Source: Hyphomicrobiales bacterium
GTDB taxonomy: Bacteria > Pseudomonadota > Alphaproteobacteria > Rhizobiales > Beijerinckiaceae
Direction of reading: 5' to 3'
Assembly (NCBI GenBank): GCA_026400555.1
Contig: JAPLOW010000173.1
Span: forward strand, 3,380-66,632
Length of the DNA: 63,253 nt
Shown: positions 1 through 8,297 of the stretch, in pieces
How the letters are laid out: the number at the start of each line of letters is the position of its first letter
How positions within the stretch are numbered: the first letter of the stretch is position 1
The notes under the pieces: model-generated
Databases searched by the model: none
The model's input: the letters and a program-made list of their open reading frames with translations, nothing else
Told to the model about the DNA's origin: nothing
Position numbers and translations under genes: made by a program

Positions 1-89
1 AGAATTACCAGAACGCCGACGGCTCGATCACCGTGCCCGAGGCGCTCCTGCCCTATATGGGCGGCGTGACGCGGATCGCGAGGGGTTGA
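1..89 (+). CDS. serS: Seryl-tRNA synthetase, C-terminal end (partial)
   Basis: The frame starting at base 3 reads the last 28 residues of a protein ending TRIARG and a TGA stop at 87-89. The stretch NADGSITVPEALLPYMGG matches the conserved end of bacterial seryl-tRNA synthetase, where the motif 2/3 catalytic core closes with a 'vP..L.PY' segment. The enzyme charges tRNA-Ser in the cytoplasm. Only the tail is in the window, so the class II active-site motifs cannot be checked. The next genes, surE and pcm, follow serS in many Hyphomicrobiales, which supports the call. Confidence 0.85.
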   Translation, partial: NYQNADGSITVPEALLPYMGGVTRIARG

Positions 90-140
90 GAAAGGCCGGG
101 CCGTTCTGCGCCGCAAGGCCCTCCGCGTTCATGCCCAATC

Positions 141-173
141 ATCCTCATCCTTCGACAGACTCAGGATGAGGAT
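141..173. repeat. Palindromic intergenic repeat, copy 1
   Basis: A perfect 10-bp inverted repeat (ATCCTCATCC at 141-150 and GGATGAGGAT at 164-173) encloses a 13-base loop with the core TTCGACAGACTCA. This resembles the short intergenic palindromes (CTCATCCTGAGCCTGTCGAAGGATGAG type) that are scattered through many alphaproteobacterial genomes. It lies between serS and surE and may also act as a transcription terminator for serS. A diverged second copy is at 5063-5106. Confidence 0.7.
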
Positions 174-305
174 CGTGGGGTGGCGTGAAAGCGGGATGGT
201 GGACGGCGTGCGCAGAACGCTTTATGCCCCACCCCGCCGCATACCGCTTGAGCCTTGGCCAAGCTTGGCGTAGCGACAAGGCACGTTACGCCATTCGGGA
301 TTCCC

Positions 306-1070
306 ATGCGCATACTGGTGACAAATGATGATGGCATCCATGCGCCGGGGCTCGCCGTCCTGGAGCGCATCGCGCGCGCGATTTCCGGTGATGTCTGGGT
401 GATCGCACCGGAAACCGACCAGTCCGGCGTCTCGCATTCGCTCTCTCTCAATGATCCCCTGCGGCTGCGCGAGATTTCGCCGCGCCATTTCGCGGTCAAG
501 GGCACGCCGACTGACTGCGTGATCATGGGCCTGCGGCAGGTCATGAGCGAAAGCCGTCCCGATCTCGTGCTGTCCGGCGTCAATCACGGCCAGAACGTCG
601 CCGAGGACGTGACCTATTCCGGCACCATTGCGGCAGCCATGGAAGGTACCATTCTGGGCGTACGCTCGATTGCTTTGAGCCAGGCCTATGGCGCGAAGGG
701 CCGCGCCGCGATCAACTGGTCCTGCGCTGAGACCCATGCCCCGGGCATCATCAAGCGGCTCATCGCCGAGGGAATCCCCGAGGACATCCTGATCAACGTC
801 AATTTCCCGGACTGCCTGCCCGAGGAGGTCGAGGGCGTCTCGGTCGCGGTGCAGGGCCGCCGCAACCAGAACCTCCTGCGCATCGATCCGCGCGAGGACG
901 GGCGCGGCAAGGCCTATTACTGGATCGCCTTCCAGCGCGGCAAGCAGGACCCGGCCAACGGCACGGACCTGAAGGCTCTGGCCGACAAGCGCATCTCGAT
1001 CACGCCGCTGGAACTCGACCTCACCCATGAGCCGACGCTGACCCGGCTGGCCATCGCCTTTGCCGGATGA
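306..1070 (+). CDS. surE: 5'/3'-nucleotidase SurE (survival protein)
   Basis: This 254-residue protein has the usual length of SurE, a metal-dependent nucleoside monophosphate phosphatase of the stationary-phase survival system. The N-terminus [10 protein letters not shown] carries the metal ligands Asp8 and Asp9; Ser40 lies in QSGVSHS and Asn93 in SGVNHGQN, matching the remaining metal-binding positions of the family. I chose the ATG at 306 because family members begin exactly with this strand; an in-frame ATG at 255 would add 17 unrelated residues. The stop overlaps the start of pcm (ATGA), so the two are translationally coupled, as in many proteobacteria. Confidence 0.96.
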   Translation: MRILVTNDDGIHAPGLAVLERIARAISGDVWVIAPETDQSGVSHSLSLNDPLRLREISPRHFAVKGTPTDCVIMGLRQVMSESRPDLVLSGVNHGQNVAEDVTYSGTIAAAMEGTILGVRSIALSQAYGAKGRAAINWSCAETHAPGIIKRLIAEGIPEDILINVNFPDCLPEEVEGVSVAVQGRRNQNLLRIDPREDGRGKAYYWIAFQRGKQDPANGTDLKALADKRISITPLELDLTHEPTLTRLAIAFAG

Positions 1071-1750
1071 TGGACGGGCCGTTCAGCGACGAGGAACAGG
1101 ATGCGCCTCTCGCGTCGGGCGCAAGGACGCTGCAGTTTCTCCTCGCGCTCCGGGCGCAGGGCGTGTCCGACCTGCCGGTGCTGCGCGCCATGGAGCGCAT
1201 CTCGCGCGAGCCCTTTGCGCCGGCCCGCTATGGCGATCTGTCGCGCACGGACATTTCAATTCCGCTGCCCTGCGGCCAGATGATGACGCCCCCCACGGTG
1301 GTGGCGTCCTTTCTGGTTTCGCTCGGCGTTGAGCCGGGCCATCGCGTGCTGGAGATCGGCACGGGCTCGGGCTATGTCTCGGCGCTGCTTTCGGTCATGG
1401 GCGCGAAGGTCGTGTCGATCGAGCGATTCCAGAGCCTCGCCCTGGCGACGCATGAACGGCTGTCGGTGCTCAGGATCGGCAATGTCGACCTGCAACACGG
1501 CGACGGGCTGAATGCGACGCGGCTTCTGGGCCGCTTCGACCGGGTGCTGCTCAACGGTGTCGTCGATGTCGTGCCGGAGCATCTGCTGCAGCGGCTGACG
1601 CCGACGGGTCGGCTGGTCGGCGCCCTCAAGGTCGAGGGCCTGTCCCGGAAGATCGTGATCGACCGCGTCGGCGACAACGCCGTCGATCATTCGCTCGGCG
1701 GGCCGGTGCGGCTGACGGCGCTGAGCGCCGGCGTGGCAGAGACGCTGTAG
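1067..1750 (+). CDS. pcm: Protein-L-isoaspartate O-methyltransferase
   Basis: The product (227 residues) is a class I SAM methyltransferase that methylates isoaspartyl residues in damaged proteins and so starts their repair in the cytoplasm. The SAM-binding motif I is visible as [16 protein letters not shown] (about residues 94-109). The family-typical segment [15 protein letters not shown] precedes it (65-79) and shapes the substrate pocket. The start overlaps the surE stop by four bases; ATG at 1067 or the adjacent one at 1070 are both possible. The C-terminus is slightly longer than in enterobacteria but within the alphaproteobacterial range. Confidence 0.94.
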   Translation: MMDGPFSDEEQDAPLASGARTLQFLLALRAQGVSDLPVLRAMERISREPFAPARYGDLSRTDISIPLPCGQMMTPPTVVASFLVSLGVEPGHRVLEIGTGSGYVSALLSVMGAKVVSIERFQSLALATHERLSVLRIGNVDLQHGDGLNATRLLGRFDRVLLNGVVDVVPEHLLQRLTPTGRLVGALKVEGLSRKIVIDRVGDNAVDHSLGGPVRLTALSAGVAETL

Positions 1751-1884
1751 GCACGCGGCGCCTGCCCGCCGGGGCTGACCCTGCGGAATTCTGTCAAATC
1801 GTTCAGCGCGGAAACGGTTTCGTAACCTGAATCCGCTTTTAATCATAACCGTCGAGTGTGTTGCGTAACCTGCGGTGCGGGCTG

Positions 1885-3558
1885 ATGCGTTTCAAGTTTG
1901 TGTTCCTCCGGTCCACGGCCGTCCTTCGTGTCGCGTCAGTCAGTGTCGTTGCGGCGACGCTGGGGGCATGCAGCAGCGATGTGGCGCGCTTCTCCGACAA
2001 TCCTTTCAGCAATCCCTTCAGGGGGGCCGGGCAGAGCCTCGACCGCAGCGCGACAGGCAGCGTCAAACGCGCGACCAATGATGCGGTGGCGGCGGGCGGC
2101 AGCCGGGTCGGGCAGGTGACGTCCCAGCCCCTGGCCGCGCCCACAGCGGCGGGCCGTCAGATCACCGCCCCGCTCACCACCGGTTCCGTTCCATCGCGCA
2201 CGACCCTGTCGCCGACGGCCCCGAGTGCGGTTGCGCTGTCCACGGCGCAGCCTGTCGCCGCGACCGCCCGCTCGGTTGGAAACTGGTCTGCGCAGGGTGG
2301 AACCCCGGTCGTCGTGGCCACTGGCGAAAGCGTCAATACGCTGTCTGCGCGCTATGGCGTGCCAGCCTCTGCCATTCTGGCGACCAACGGGTTGTCGTCC
2401 GCTTCGCAGGTTGCGCCGGGCTCGCGCATCACCATTCCGGTGTTCAACCAGGCCGGCTCCGTCAGCCCGCACGCTGCAGCGCCCGCCGAGCCGCCGCCCG
2501 AGCCGGCTCCCGTGACGCCGCGTCCCGTGGCCCAGGTTCCGGCGCCCGCGCAGGCTCCGGTTCAGGCTACCCCGAAGCCCGTCGCCAGCGTCCGCACGCC
2601 GACCGAGCCGCCCCGTCCGCCTGTTCGCACCGCTGAAGCCGCCCGGATTATCCCGCCCGCACAGGTCGCCGCCCCCAAGGCCGTCGCCTCCGCCTCCGCC
2701 GAAGCGGCGCGCGAGAAGGCGCGTGCGCAGGCTGATGCCGCCAAGGCGCGCGCCGAAACGGCAAGGCAGCAGTCCGCCGCCAATGCCTCCACCAACTCCC
2801 GACTTGAAGCCGAGGTGAAGGCCCGCAAGGCTGCTGAGGCCAAGGCGAAAGCTGAGGCCGAGAAGGCCAAGCTGGCCGAACTGAAGGCTCAGACCGCCGA
2901 GGACCGGATGAAGGCCGCCGAGACCCGCAAGGCCGCCGAAGCCGAGCGCACGAAAGCAGCTGAAGCAAAGGCCAAGGCCGAGGCGGAGCGCAAGGTCCAG
3001 GCCGAGGCCAAGCTCAAGGCGGACCGCGAACTGAAGGCCGCCCGCGCTGAGGCCGACAGCGCCGAGCGCAAGGCCCGGCAGCAGACAGCGGCAGTTCCAG
3101 CTGCACCGAGCACTTCAACCGCGCCGCGTGCCCAGGTGCAGGCCGATCCGAATCCGACCTCAAGCATCCCCAAGGACGAGCCCAAGGCGACCGCCGATTT
3201 CCGCTGGCCGGCGCGCGGCCGCGTCATCAGCGGCTTCTCCGGCAAGGGCGGTAATGAGGGCATTAACATCGCCGTGCCGGAAGGCACTCCGGTCAAGTCG
3301 GCGGGTGACGGCGTGGTGGCCTATTCGGGCAACGAACTGAAGGGCTACGGCAATCTCGTCCTGATCCGGCACGACAACGGCTATGTCTCGGCCTACGCCC
3401 ACAACGGTGACATCAATGTCAAGCGTGGCGAACGCGTCAGCCGCGGTCAGGTGATCGCGACCTCGGGCCAGTCCGGCAACGTGTCGTCCCCGCAGCTGCA
3501 CTTTGAAATCCGCAAGGGGTCGAACCCCGTGGACCCGATGCCGTACCTCACCAACTGA
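1885..3558 (+). CDS. LysM/LytM (M23) lipoprotein, NlpD/DipM-like amidase activator
   Basis: A lipoprotein signal ends with the lipobox LGAC (Cys29). One LysM peptidoglycan-binding domain follows (about 137-190), then a Pro-rich linker, a long Ala/Lys/Glu coiled coil (about 268-402) and a C-terminal LytM domain (about 438-557). The LytM domain has NEGINIA where active M23 endopeptidases have HxGxDxA, so the first metal-binding His and Asp are Asn here. The later AHN and LHFEI motifs remain. The same loss is known in NlpD, EnvC and DipM, which activate cell-wall amidases during division rather than cut peptidoglycan themselves. ATG 1885 is preferred over GTG 1858 because it starts the signal peptide cleanly. 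Confidence 0.85.
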   Translation: MRFKFVFLRSTAVLRVASVSVVAATLGACSSDVARFSDNPFSNPFRGAGQSLDRSATGSVKRATNDAVAAGGSRVGQVTSQPLAAPTAAGRQITAPLTTGSVPSRTTLSPTAPSAVALSTAQPVAATARSVGNWSAQGGTPVVVATGESVNTLSARYGVPASAILATNGLSSASQVAPGSRITIPVFNQAGSVSPHAAAPAEPPPEPAPVTPRPVAQVPAPAQAPVQATPKPVASVRTPTEPPRPPVRTAEAARIIPPAQVAAPKAVASASAEAAREKARAQADAAKARAETARQQSAANASTNSRLEAEVKARKAAEAKAKAEAEKAKLAELKAQTAEDRMKAAETRKAAEAERTKAAEAKAKAEAERKVQAEAKLKADRELKAARAEADSAERKARQQTAAVPAAPSTSTAPRAQVQADPNPTSSIPKDEPKATADFRWPARGRVISGFSGKGGNEGINIAVPEGTPVKSAGDGVVAYSGNELKGYGNLVLIRHDNGYVSAYAHNGDINVKRGERVSRGQVIATSGQSGNVSSPQLHFEIRKGSNPVDPMPYLTN

Positions 3559-3615
3559 CGCGGCATCGCCTGCCATTGCGATCAGCACTCGCGAGACCCT
3601 TGGGCTGATCGTGAA

Positions 3616-3656
3616 GAAAGACGGGACGGTCCAAAGAAAGGCCGCTCCCGTCTTTC
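3616..3656. terminator. Bidirectional intrinsic terminator
   Basis: An 11-bp perfect stem (GAAAGACGGGA at 3616-3626 pairing with TCCCGTCTTTC at 3646-3656) has A-rich and T-rich edges. It lies between the convergent LysM/LytM lipoprotein gene and the DUF815 ATPase gene, 15 bases from the stop of the latter, so it can serve both. Confidence 0.8.
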
Positions 3657-3671
3657 ATCGTTTTGCGGTCG

Positions 3672-4535
3672 TCACAGCCGCTGTTCCTCGCGCCCGGCCA
3701 GATCGGTGATGTATTGCCAGGCCGTGCGGCCCGAGCGGCTTCCGCGCGTGGTCGCCCATTCGAGCGCCTCGGCCCGCAGTGCTTCAGCGCCGATCCTGAG
3801 GCCGAAATGGGCGGCATAGCCCTCGACCATCTCCAGATACTCGTCCTGGCTGCATTTGTGGAAGCCGAGCCATAGCCCGAAGCGGTCGGACAAGGAGACC
3901 TTCTCCTCCACAGCCTCGCCTGGATTGATCGAGGTCGAACGCTCGTTCTCCATCATGTCGCGCGGCAAAAGATGGCGGCGGTTCGAGGTCGCGTAGAAGG
4001 CGACATTCTCCGGCCGGCCCTCGACGCCGCCGTCCAGCGCCGCTTTCAGCGACTTGTAGGACGTGTCGTTGTTGTCGAAGGACAGGTCATCGCAGAACAC
4101 GATGAAGCGATGCGGGTCCTGGCGCAGCAGCCCCATGAGGGCGGGCAGGCTTTCAATGTCCTCGCGGTGGATCTCGATCAGCTTCATCGGCAACCTGCCA
4201 AGCTTGCGGGCGTTCACGTCAGCATGGATCGACTTGACCAACGACGACTTGCCCATGCCGCGCGCACCCCAGAGCAGCACGTTGTTGGCGGCAAAGCCGC
4301 GCGCGAAGCGATCGGTGTTGTCGGCGAGCAGGTCGCGGACGCGGTCGACGCCCTTGAGCAGGCCAAGTTCGACCCGGTTGACCTTCAGCACGGGCTGCAG
4401 CCTAACCTCACGTGCATGCCAGACGAAAGCGTCGGCCCCGGTCACGTCCGGGCGGGCGGGTGGCGGCGGGCTCATGCGCTCGAGCGCGTCGGCAATGCGG
4501 GCGAGAAGGGCGATGGTCGGGTCAGGCTGGGTCAT
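3672..4535 (-). CDS. ATP-binding protein of the DUF815 (AAA+) family
   Basis: This 287-residue protein belongs to the DUF815 family of P-loop ATPases of unknown cellular role. Walker A is seen as GARGMGKSS (residues 90-98), Walker B as FIVFCDDLSF, and an arginine-finger-like region as NRRHLLPRDMMENE. The length fits the family (about 280-300). ATG 4535 was chosen because the upstream in-frame stretch to 4838 is antisense to the start of yajC and has no family similarity. It is transcribed toward the preceding operon and away from yajC-secDF, with a divergent promoter region at 4536-4697. The gene commonly sits here in related genomes. Confidence 0.88.
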   Translation of the reverse strand: MTQPDPTIALLARIADALERMSPPPPARPDVTGADAFVWHAREVRLQPVLKVNRVELGLLKGVDRVRDLLADNTDRFARGFAANNVLLWGARGMGKSSLVKSIHADVNARKLGRLPMKLIEIHREDIESLPALMGLLRQDPHRFIVFCDDLSFDNNDTSYKSLKAALDGGVEGRPENVAFYATSNRRHLLPRDMMENERSTSINPGEAVEEKVSLSDRFGLWLGFHKCSQDEYLEMVEGYAAHFGLRIGAEALRAEALEWATTRGSRSGRTAWQYITDLAGREEQRL

Positions 4536-4697
4536 GGCGTGAGGTTTCTGCAACAACGGGGCCAGTCTCATGAACCGAAATCGGCGCGGGCGCCATCCCC
4601 GCAATTGATTTCGGCGGCGCTTCGGATAATAGTCCGGCCCGAAATCCGCCTGCTTCGGGCGACGCGCCCCTTTCCACTTCCTTGTGAGGTACAATTC

Positions 4698-5042
4698 GTG
4701 ATTACCCCTGCTTTTGCCCAGGCCACCGGCGCCGGTGGCGGCGCCGACATCTTCATGTCGCTGGTGCCGTTCATCCTGATTTTCGTGATCATGTGGTTTC
4801 TCATCATCCGCCCGCAGCAGAAGCGGATGAAGGAGCATCGCGAGCTGATTGCGAATGTGCGGCGCGGCGACACCATCGTCACCTCCGGCGGGCTGATCGC
4901 CAAGGTCACCAAGGTGGTGGATGACGCCGAGGTCGAGGCCGAGATCGCGGACGGCGTGAAGGTCCGCTTCGTCAAGTCGATGATCCAGGACGTGCGCGCC
5001 AAGGGCGAGCCGGTCAAGGACAAGGAAGTGGCCAAGACCTGA
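4698..5042 (+). CDS. yajC: Sec translocon accessory subunit YajC
   Basis: A 114-residue protein with one membrane span (about 19-37, followed by IIRPQQKRMKEH), the signature of YajC. It forms a complex with SecD and SecF and supports SecYEG-dependent export. The start is a GTG at 4698, preceded by a TGAGG-like ribosome site; starting there gives VITPAFAQA, the usual beginning in Hyphomicrobiales. The longer upstream reading frame is antisense to the DUF815 gene and not real. secD follows after a 206-base gap that contains a palindromic repeat. Confidence 0.94.
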   Translation: MITPAFAQATGAGGGADIFMSLVPFILIFVIMWFLIIRPQQKRMKEHRELIANVRRGDTIVTSGGLIAKVTKVVDDAEVEAEIADGVKVRFVKSMIQDVRAKGEPVKDKEVAKT

Positions 5043-5062
5043 CGGTGCGGTGCAGGCCCGTG

Positions 5063-5106
5063 CTCCTCATCGTGAGCCTGTCGGCTGATGGGCCTGTCGA
5101 AGGGTG
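5063..5106. repeat. Palindromic intergenic repeat, diverged copy 2
   Basis: CTCCTCATCGTGAGCCTGTCG followed further on by GGGCCTGTCGAAGGGTGAG is the same repeat family as at 141-173, in inverted orientation. This copy carries a short internal duplication of the loop (GCTGATGGGCCTGTCG). It lies between yajC and secD; I see nothing else in this gap. Confidence 0.55.
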
Positions 5107-5248
5107 AGTGGCGGATGCTCGTTATCCCGCATTGTTGATCGCTTCTGCTTCGACAATCGCGGGACCACTGACTATGTGCATGACATGAGATTCTGTCCGC
5201 GAAATCGTTCCTTCGTCGGCAAGAACCCGAAATGAGGCTGAAAAGGCC

Positions 5249-6838
5249 ATGATGCGGATTTCCCGGATCAAGTCGATCCTGATTATTCTGGCTAGCCTGA
5301 TTGGCTGCCTTCTGGCCGTTCCGAGCCTGATGCCCGAGACGACGCGCAAGGCTGTGTTCAGCGCGCTTCCGTCGTGGGTGCCGCACAAGGCGGTCGCGCT
5401 CGGCCTCGATCTTCAGGGCGGCGCGCATGTGCTGCTCGAGATCGACAAGCCGGACCTGATGCGCTCAATGACGACGCAATTGCGCGACGATGTCCGCCGC
5501 GTGATGCGCGAGGAGCGCGTGGCCCTGCAAGGTGGCATCGCCATCCAGCCGCGTGGGGTTCAGTTCCGTATTCCGCAGGCTGATGATCGCGCGCGGGCGC
5601 TGCCGAAGCTCAGGCTTCTGGCGCAGCCAGCGGGACAGCAACTGTTCGGCCCCACGGGAACGCAGACCATCGATCTCGTCGAGGCGCCCGATGGCCAGAT
5701 CACCCTGACCTACAGCGAACTGGGCCTCAATGAGCGCATCCGTCGCGTCGGCCAGCAGACGATCGAGGTCATCGAGAAGCGCATTAACATCGACGGTACC
5801 AAGGAGCCGTCGATCCAGCGCCAGGGCCTTGACCGAATTCTGGTGCAGGTCCCCGGTCTGACCGATCCGCAGCAACTCAAGGAGCGCCTCGGCCGAACCG
5901 CGAAACTGCAGTTCCGTTTCGTTGCCGAAGCCGGGGCCGCGGACACCGAGCAAATGCGCAACCGCGACTCCGGCCAGCTTGTCGCCGTTGAGCGCTCGGT
6001 CATCGTCGAGGGCGAAGACCTGATCGACGCGCAGGCCTCCTTTGACCAGCGCACCGGCCAGCCGATCGTCAACTTCCGGTTCAACATCCGCGGCTCGCAG
6101 CGCTTCGGGGACGCCACCACCCGCGGCGTTGGACGCCAACTTGCCATCGTGCTCGATAATGAGGTGATTTCGGCCCCCGTGGTCCAGACCCCGATCACCG
6201 GCGGATCTGGCCAGATTTCCGGCCAATTCTCGGTCGAACAGGTCAACAGCCTGTCGCTCCTGCTGCGCGCGGGCGCGTTGCCGGCCAAGCTCGCGATCAT
6301 CGAGGAACGCACGGTCGGCGCCGGGCTTGGCGCCGATTCGATCCGCGCGGGCCTGCTCGCCTCCTACCTCGCCATGGCTCTGGTCGCCGTATTCATGATC
6401 GTGACCTACGGGTTCTTCGGGGTGGTCGCCGTGATCGCCGTGACCATCAACGTCTTCATGCTTCTGGGCCTGCTGGCAGTGATCGGTGCGACGCTGACGC
6501 TGCCCGGCATTGCCGGTATCGTGCTGACCGTCGGCATGGCGGTGGACGCGAACGTGCTGATCTATGAGCGCGTGCGCGAGGAAGCCCGCATGGGCCGTTC
6601 GGCCATCTCTGCGCTTGATGCCGGCTTTGAGCGTGCTCTCAGCACCATCGTTGATGCTAACCTGACCACGCTGATCGCTGCCGTCGTGCTGTTCTTTCTG
6701 GGGTCCGGCCCGGTGCGCGGCTTTGCCGTGACGCTGTCGCTCGGCATCCTGACCACAGTGTTTACGGCCTTCACCTTGAGCCGCCTGATGATCGCGACAT
6801 GGTATCGCTGGCGCAGGCCCTCCAAAGTCGTGATTTGA
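5249..6838 (+). CDS. secD: Protein translocase subunit SecD
   Basis: The 529-residue product is the SecD half of the proton-driven SecDF export motor in the inner membrane. It has an N-terminal span (about 9-27), the D1 motif LGLDLQGGAHVLLEID (about 51-66), a large periplasmic P1 region and five further spans from about residue 360 onward, including the conserved GMAVDANVLIYERVREE. The start is an ATGATG pair with a GAGG site upstream. secF begins eight bases after the stop, giving the standard yajC-secD-secF order. Confidence 0.97.
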   Translation: MMRISRIKSILIILASLIGCLLAVPSLMPETTRKAVFSALPSWVPHKAVALGLDLQGGAHVLLEIDKPDLMRSMTTQLRDDVRRVMREERVALQGGIAIQPRGVQFRIPQADDRARALPKLRLLAQPAGQQLFGPTGTQTIDLVEAPDGQITLTYSELGLNERIRRVGQQTIEVIEKRINIDGTKEPSIQRQGLDRILVQVPGLTDPQQLKERLGRTAKLQFRFVAEAGAADTEQMRNRDSGQLVAVERSVIVEGEDLIDAQASFDQRTGQPIVNFRFNIRGSQRFGDATTRGVGRQLAIVLDNEVISAPVVQTPITGGSGQISGQFSVEQVNSLSLLLRAGALPAKLAIIEERTVGAGLGADSIRAGLLASYLAMALVAVFMIVTYGFFGVVAVIAVTINVFMLLGLLAVIGATLTLPGIAGIVLTVGMAVDANVLIYERVREEARMGRSAISALDAGFERALSTIVDANLTTLIAAVVLFFLGSGPVRGFAVTLSLGILTTVFTAFTLSRLMIATWYRWRRPSKVVI

Positions 6839-6846
6839 GGTTTACC

Positions 6847-7833
6847 GTGGCTTTCCGTCTCCGCTTCATTCCCGACGACACCGAGTTCCCCTTCATGGGG
6901 TTCCGTGCGGTGAGCTTTCCGGCCTCGGCGCTTCTGTCGGTCCTGACCGTCATCGTGTTCTTTGCCATCGGTGTGAATTTCGGCATCGACTTCAAGGGCG
7001 GCACACTGGTCGAGCTGCAAGCCAAAGGCGCGCAGGCCAATATTTCGCAGGTGCGCGAAAAGTCGAACGCGCTTGGCTTCGGTTCCGTCGAGGTGGCCGA
7101 GTTCGGGTCGCCGCGGGAGCTGTTGCTGCGACTCGAATTGCAGACCGCTCCGACGACCGCCGAGCAGGAAAAAGCGCAGCAGAATGTCGTGAGCAAGCTG
7201 CGCGAGACCTTCGGCAATGACTACGAGTTCCGCCGCGTTGAGGTGGTTGGTCCGCGCGTTTCCGGCGAACTGGTGCAGAACGGCACCATCGGCGTGATCG
7301 TCGGCATCATCGGCGTGCTGATCTATCTCTGGTTCCGTTTCGAATGGCAGTTCGCCATCGGCGCCGTCATCGCGACCCTGCACGACATCGTGCTGACTAT
7401 CGGCTTTTTCGTGGTCATGCAGCTGACCTTCGACATGACCTCGCTCGCGGTGATCCTGACGATTCTGGGATACTCGCTGAACGACACGGTCGTGGTCTAT
7501 GACCGCATTCGGGAAATGCTGCGCAAATACAAGAAGCTCCAGCTCTACGAAGTCATCGACATCGCGATCAACTCGACCCTGTCGCGCACGGTCATTACCG
7601 CCACCACCACCTTCCTGGCCATGCTGGCCATGGCGATCTTCGGCGGCGAGGTGTTGCGGTCGTTCTCGCTCGCCATGTTGTTCGGCATCGTGATCGGCAC
7701 CTATTCCTCGATCTTCATCGCGGCGCCGATCCTGATCTACCTCGGCCTCAAGACCGGCGGCGGCGATCTGACCAAGGATGACAAGCCCGAGGCGGGCACG
7801 TCCAAAACCGCTGCTGCCCGCGCCAGGGCCTGA
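6847..7833 (+). CDS. secF: Protein translocase subunit SecF
   Basis: SecF (328 residues from the GTG at 6847) pairs with SecD to complete preprotein release on the periplasmic side. Visible marks are the first membrane span, the F1 motif FGIDFKGGTL (about 45-54), and the later LGYSLNDTVVVYDRIRE in the channel-forming spans. GTG 6847 is preferred to ATG 6799 because it has a TGAGG site, fits family starts (FRLRFIP...) and avoids a 40-base overlap with secD. Only one base separates its stop from the next gene. Confidence 0.95.
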   Translation: MAFRLRFIPDDTEFPFMGFRAVSFPASALLSVLTVIVFFAIGVNFGIDFKGGTLVELQAKGAQANISQVREKSNALGFGSVEVAEFGSPRELLLRLELQTAPTTAEQEKAQQNVVSKLRETFGNDYEFRRVEVVGPRVSGELVQNGTIGVIVGIIGVLIYLWFRFEWQFAIGAVIATLHDIVLTIGFFVVMQLTFDMTSLAVILTILGYSLNDTVVVYDRIREMLRKYKKLQLYEVIDIAINSTLSRTVITATTTFLAMLAMAIFGGEVLRSFSLAMLFGIVIGTYSSIFIAAPILIYLGLKTGGGDLTKDDKPEAGTSKTAAARARA

Positions 7834-7834
7834 C

Positions 7835-8224
7835 ATGGCGACGCCAGGGGCGCGTCCTGACGGTTTCGTTCCGGGCCGCCACCTGATCGACGCCTACGGA
7901 GCCGGCGGCTTCCGTTTCGCCGAGATGAGCCACAAGGGCTCGATCCTGATGCTGCCTTCCGGCGTCAGGGCCTGGGCTGCGACCGACAACCAGCCCTGGC
8001 TCGCCAGTCAGTTCATGGATGTCTTCGCCGAGGCCGGCAAGATCGAACTGCTGCTCCTCGGCACCGGGCTCAACCTCAGGCCGCTGCCGGAGGCGTTACG
8101 CTGGCGCTTCAGGGAGTTGAAGATCGGTCTTGAGCTGATGACGACGCCGCCCGCTGCGCGGACCTACAACATCCTCGTCGCCGAGGGCCGCAAGGTTGCC
8201 GCAGCCCTGATCGCCGTGGATTGA
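7835..8224 (+). CDS. Mth938-like (DUF498) protein, NDUFAF3 homologue
   Basis: This 129-residue cytoplasmic protein belongs to the Mth938/DUF498 family, seen in the pattern HIDAYGAGGFR ... GSILMLPSGVRAW ... LLLLGTGLNLRPLP. The human member NDUFAF3 is an assembly factor of respiratory complex I, and its bacterial relatives often lie beside secD/secF, as here. A role in complex I assembly in this organism is inference by homology. It starts one base after the secF stop and is followed 73 bases later by a homologue of NDUFAF6, a second assembly factor. Confidence 0.85.
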   Translation: MATPGARPDGFVPGRHLIDAYGAGGFRFAEMSHKGSILMLPSGVRAWAATDNQPWLASQFMDVFAEAGKIELLLLGTGLNLRPLPEALRWRFRELKIGLELMTTPPAARTYNILVAEGRKVAAALIAVD

Positions 8225-8297
8225 TGATTGAAATTTCGCGCGCCTGATCCAGATGTCCGTTCGAGGGCTGGCCAGCAACTGAAAGCATGATGTCGCC

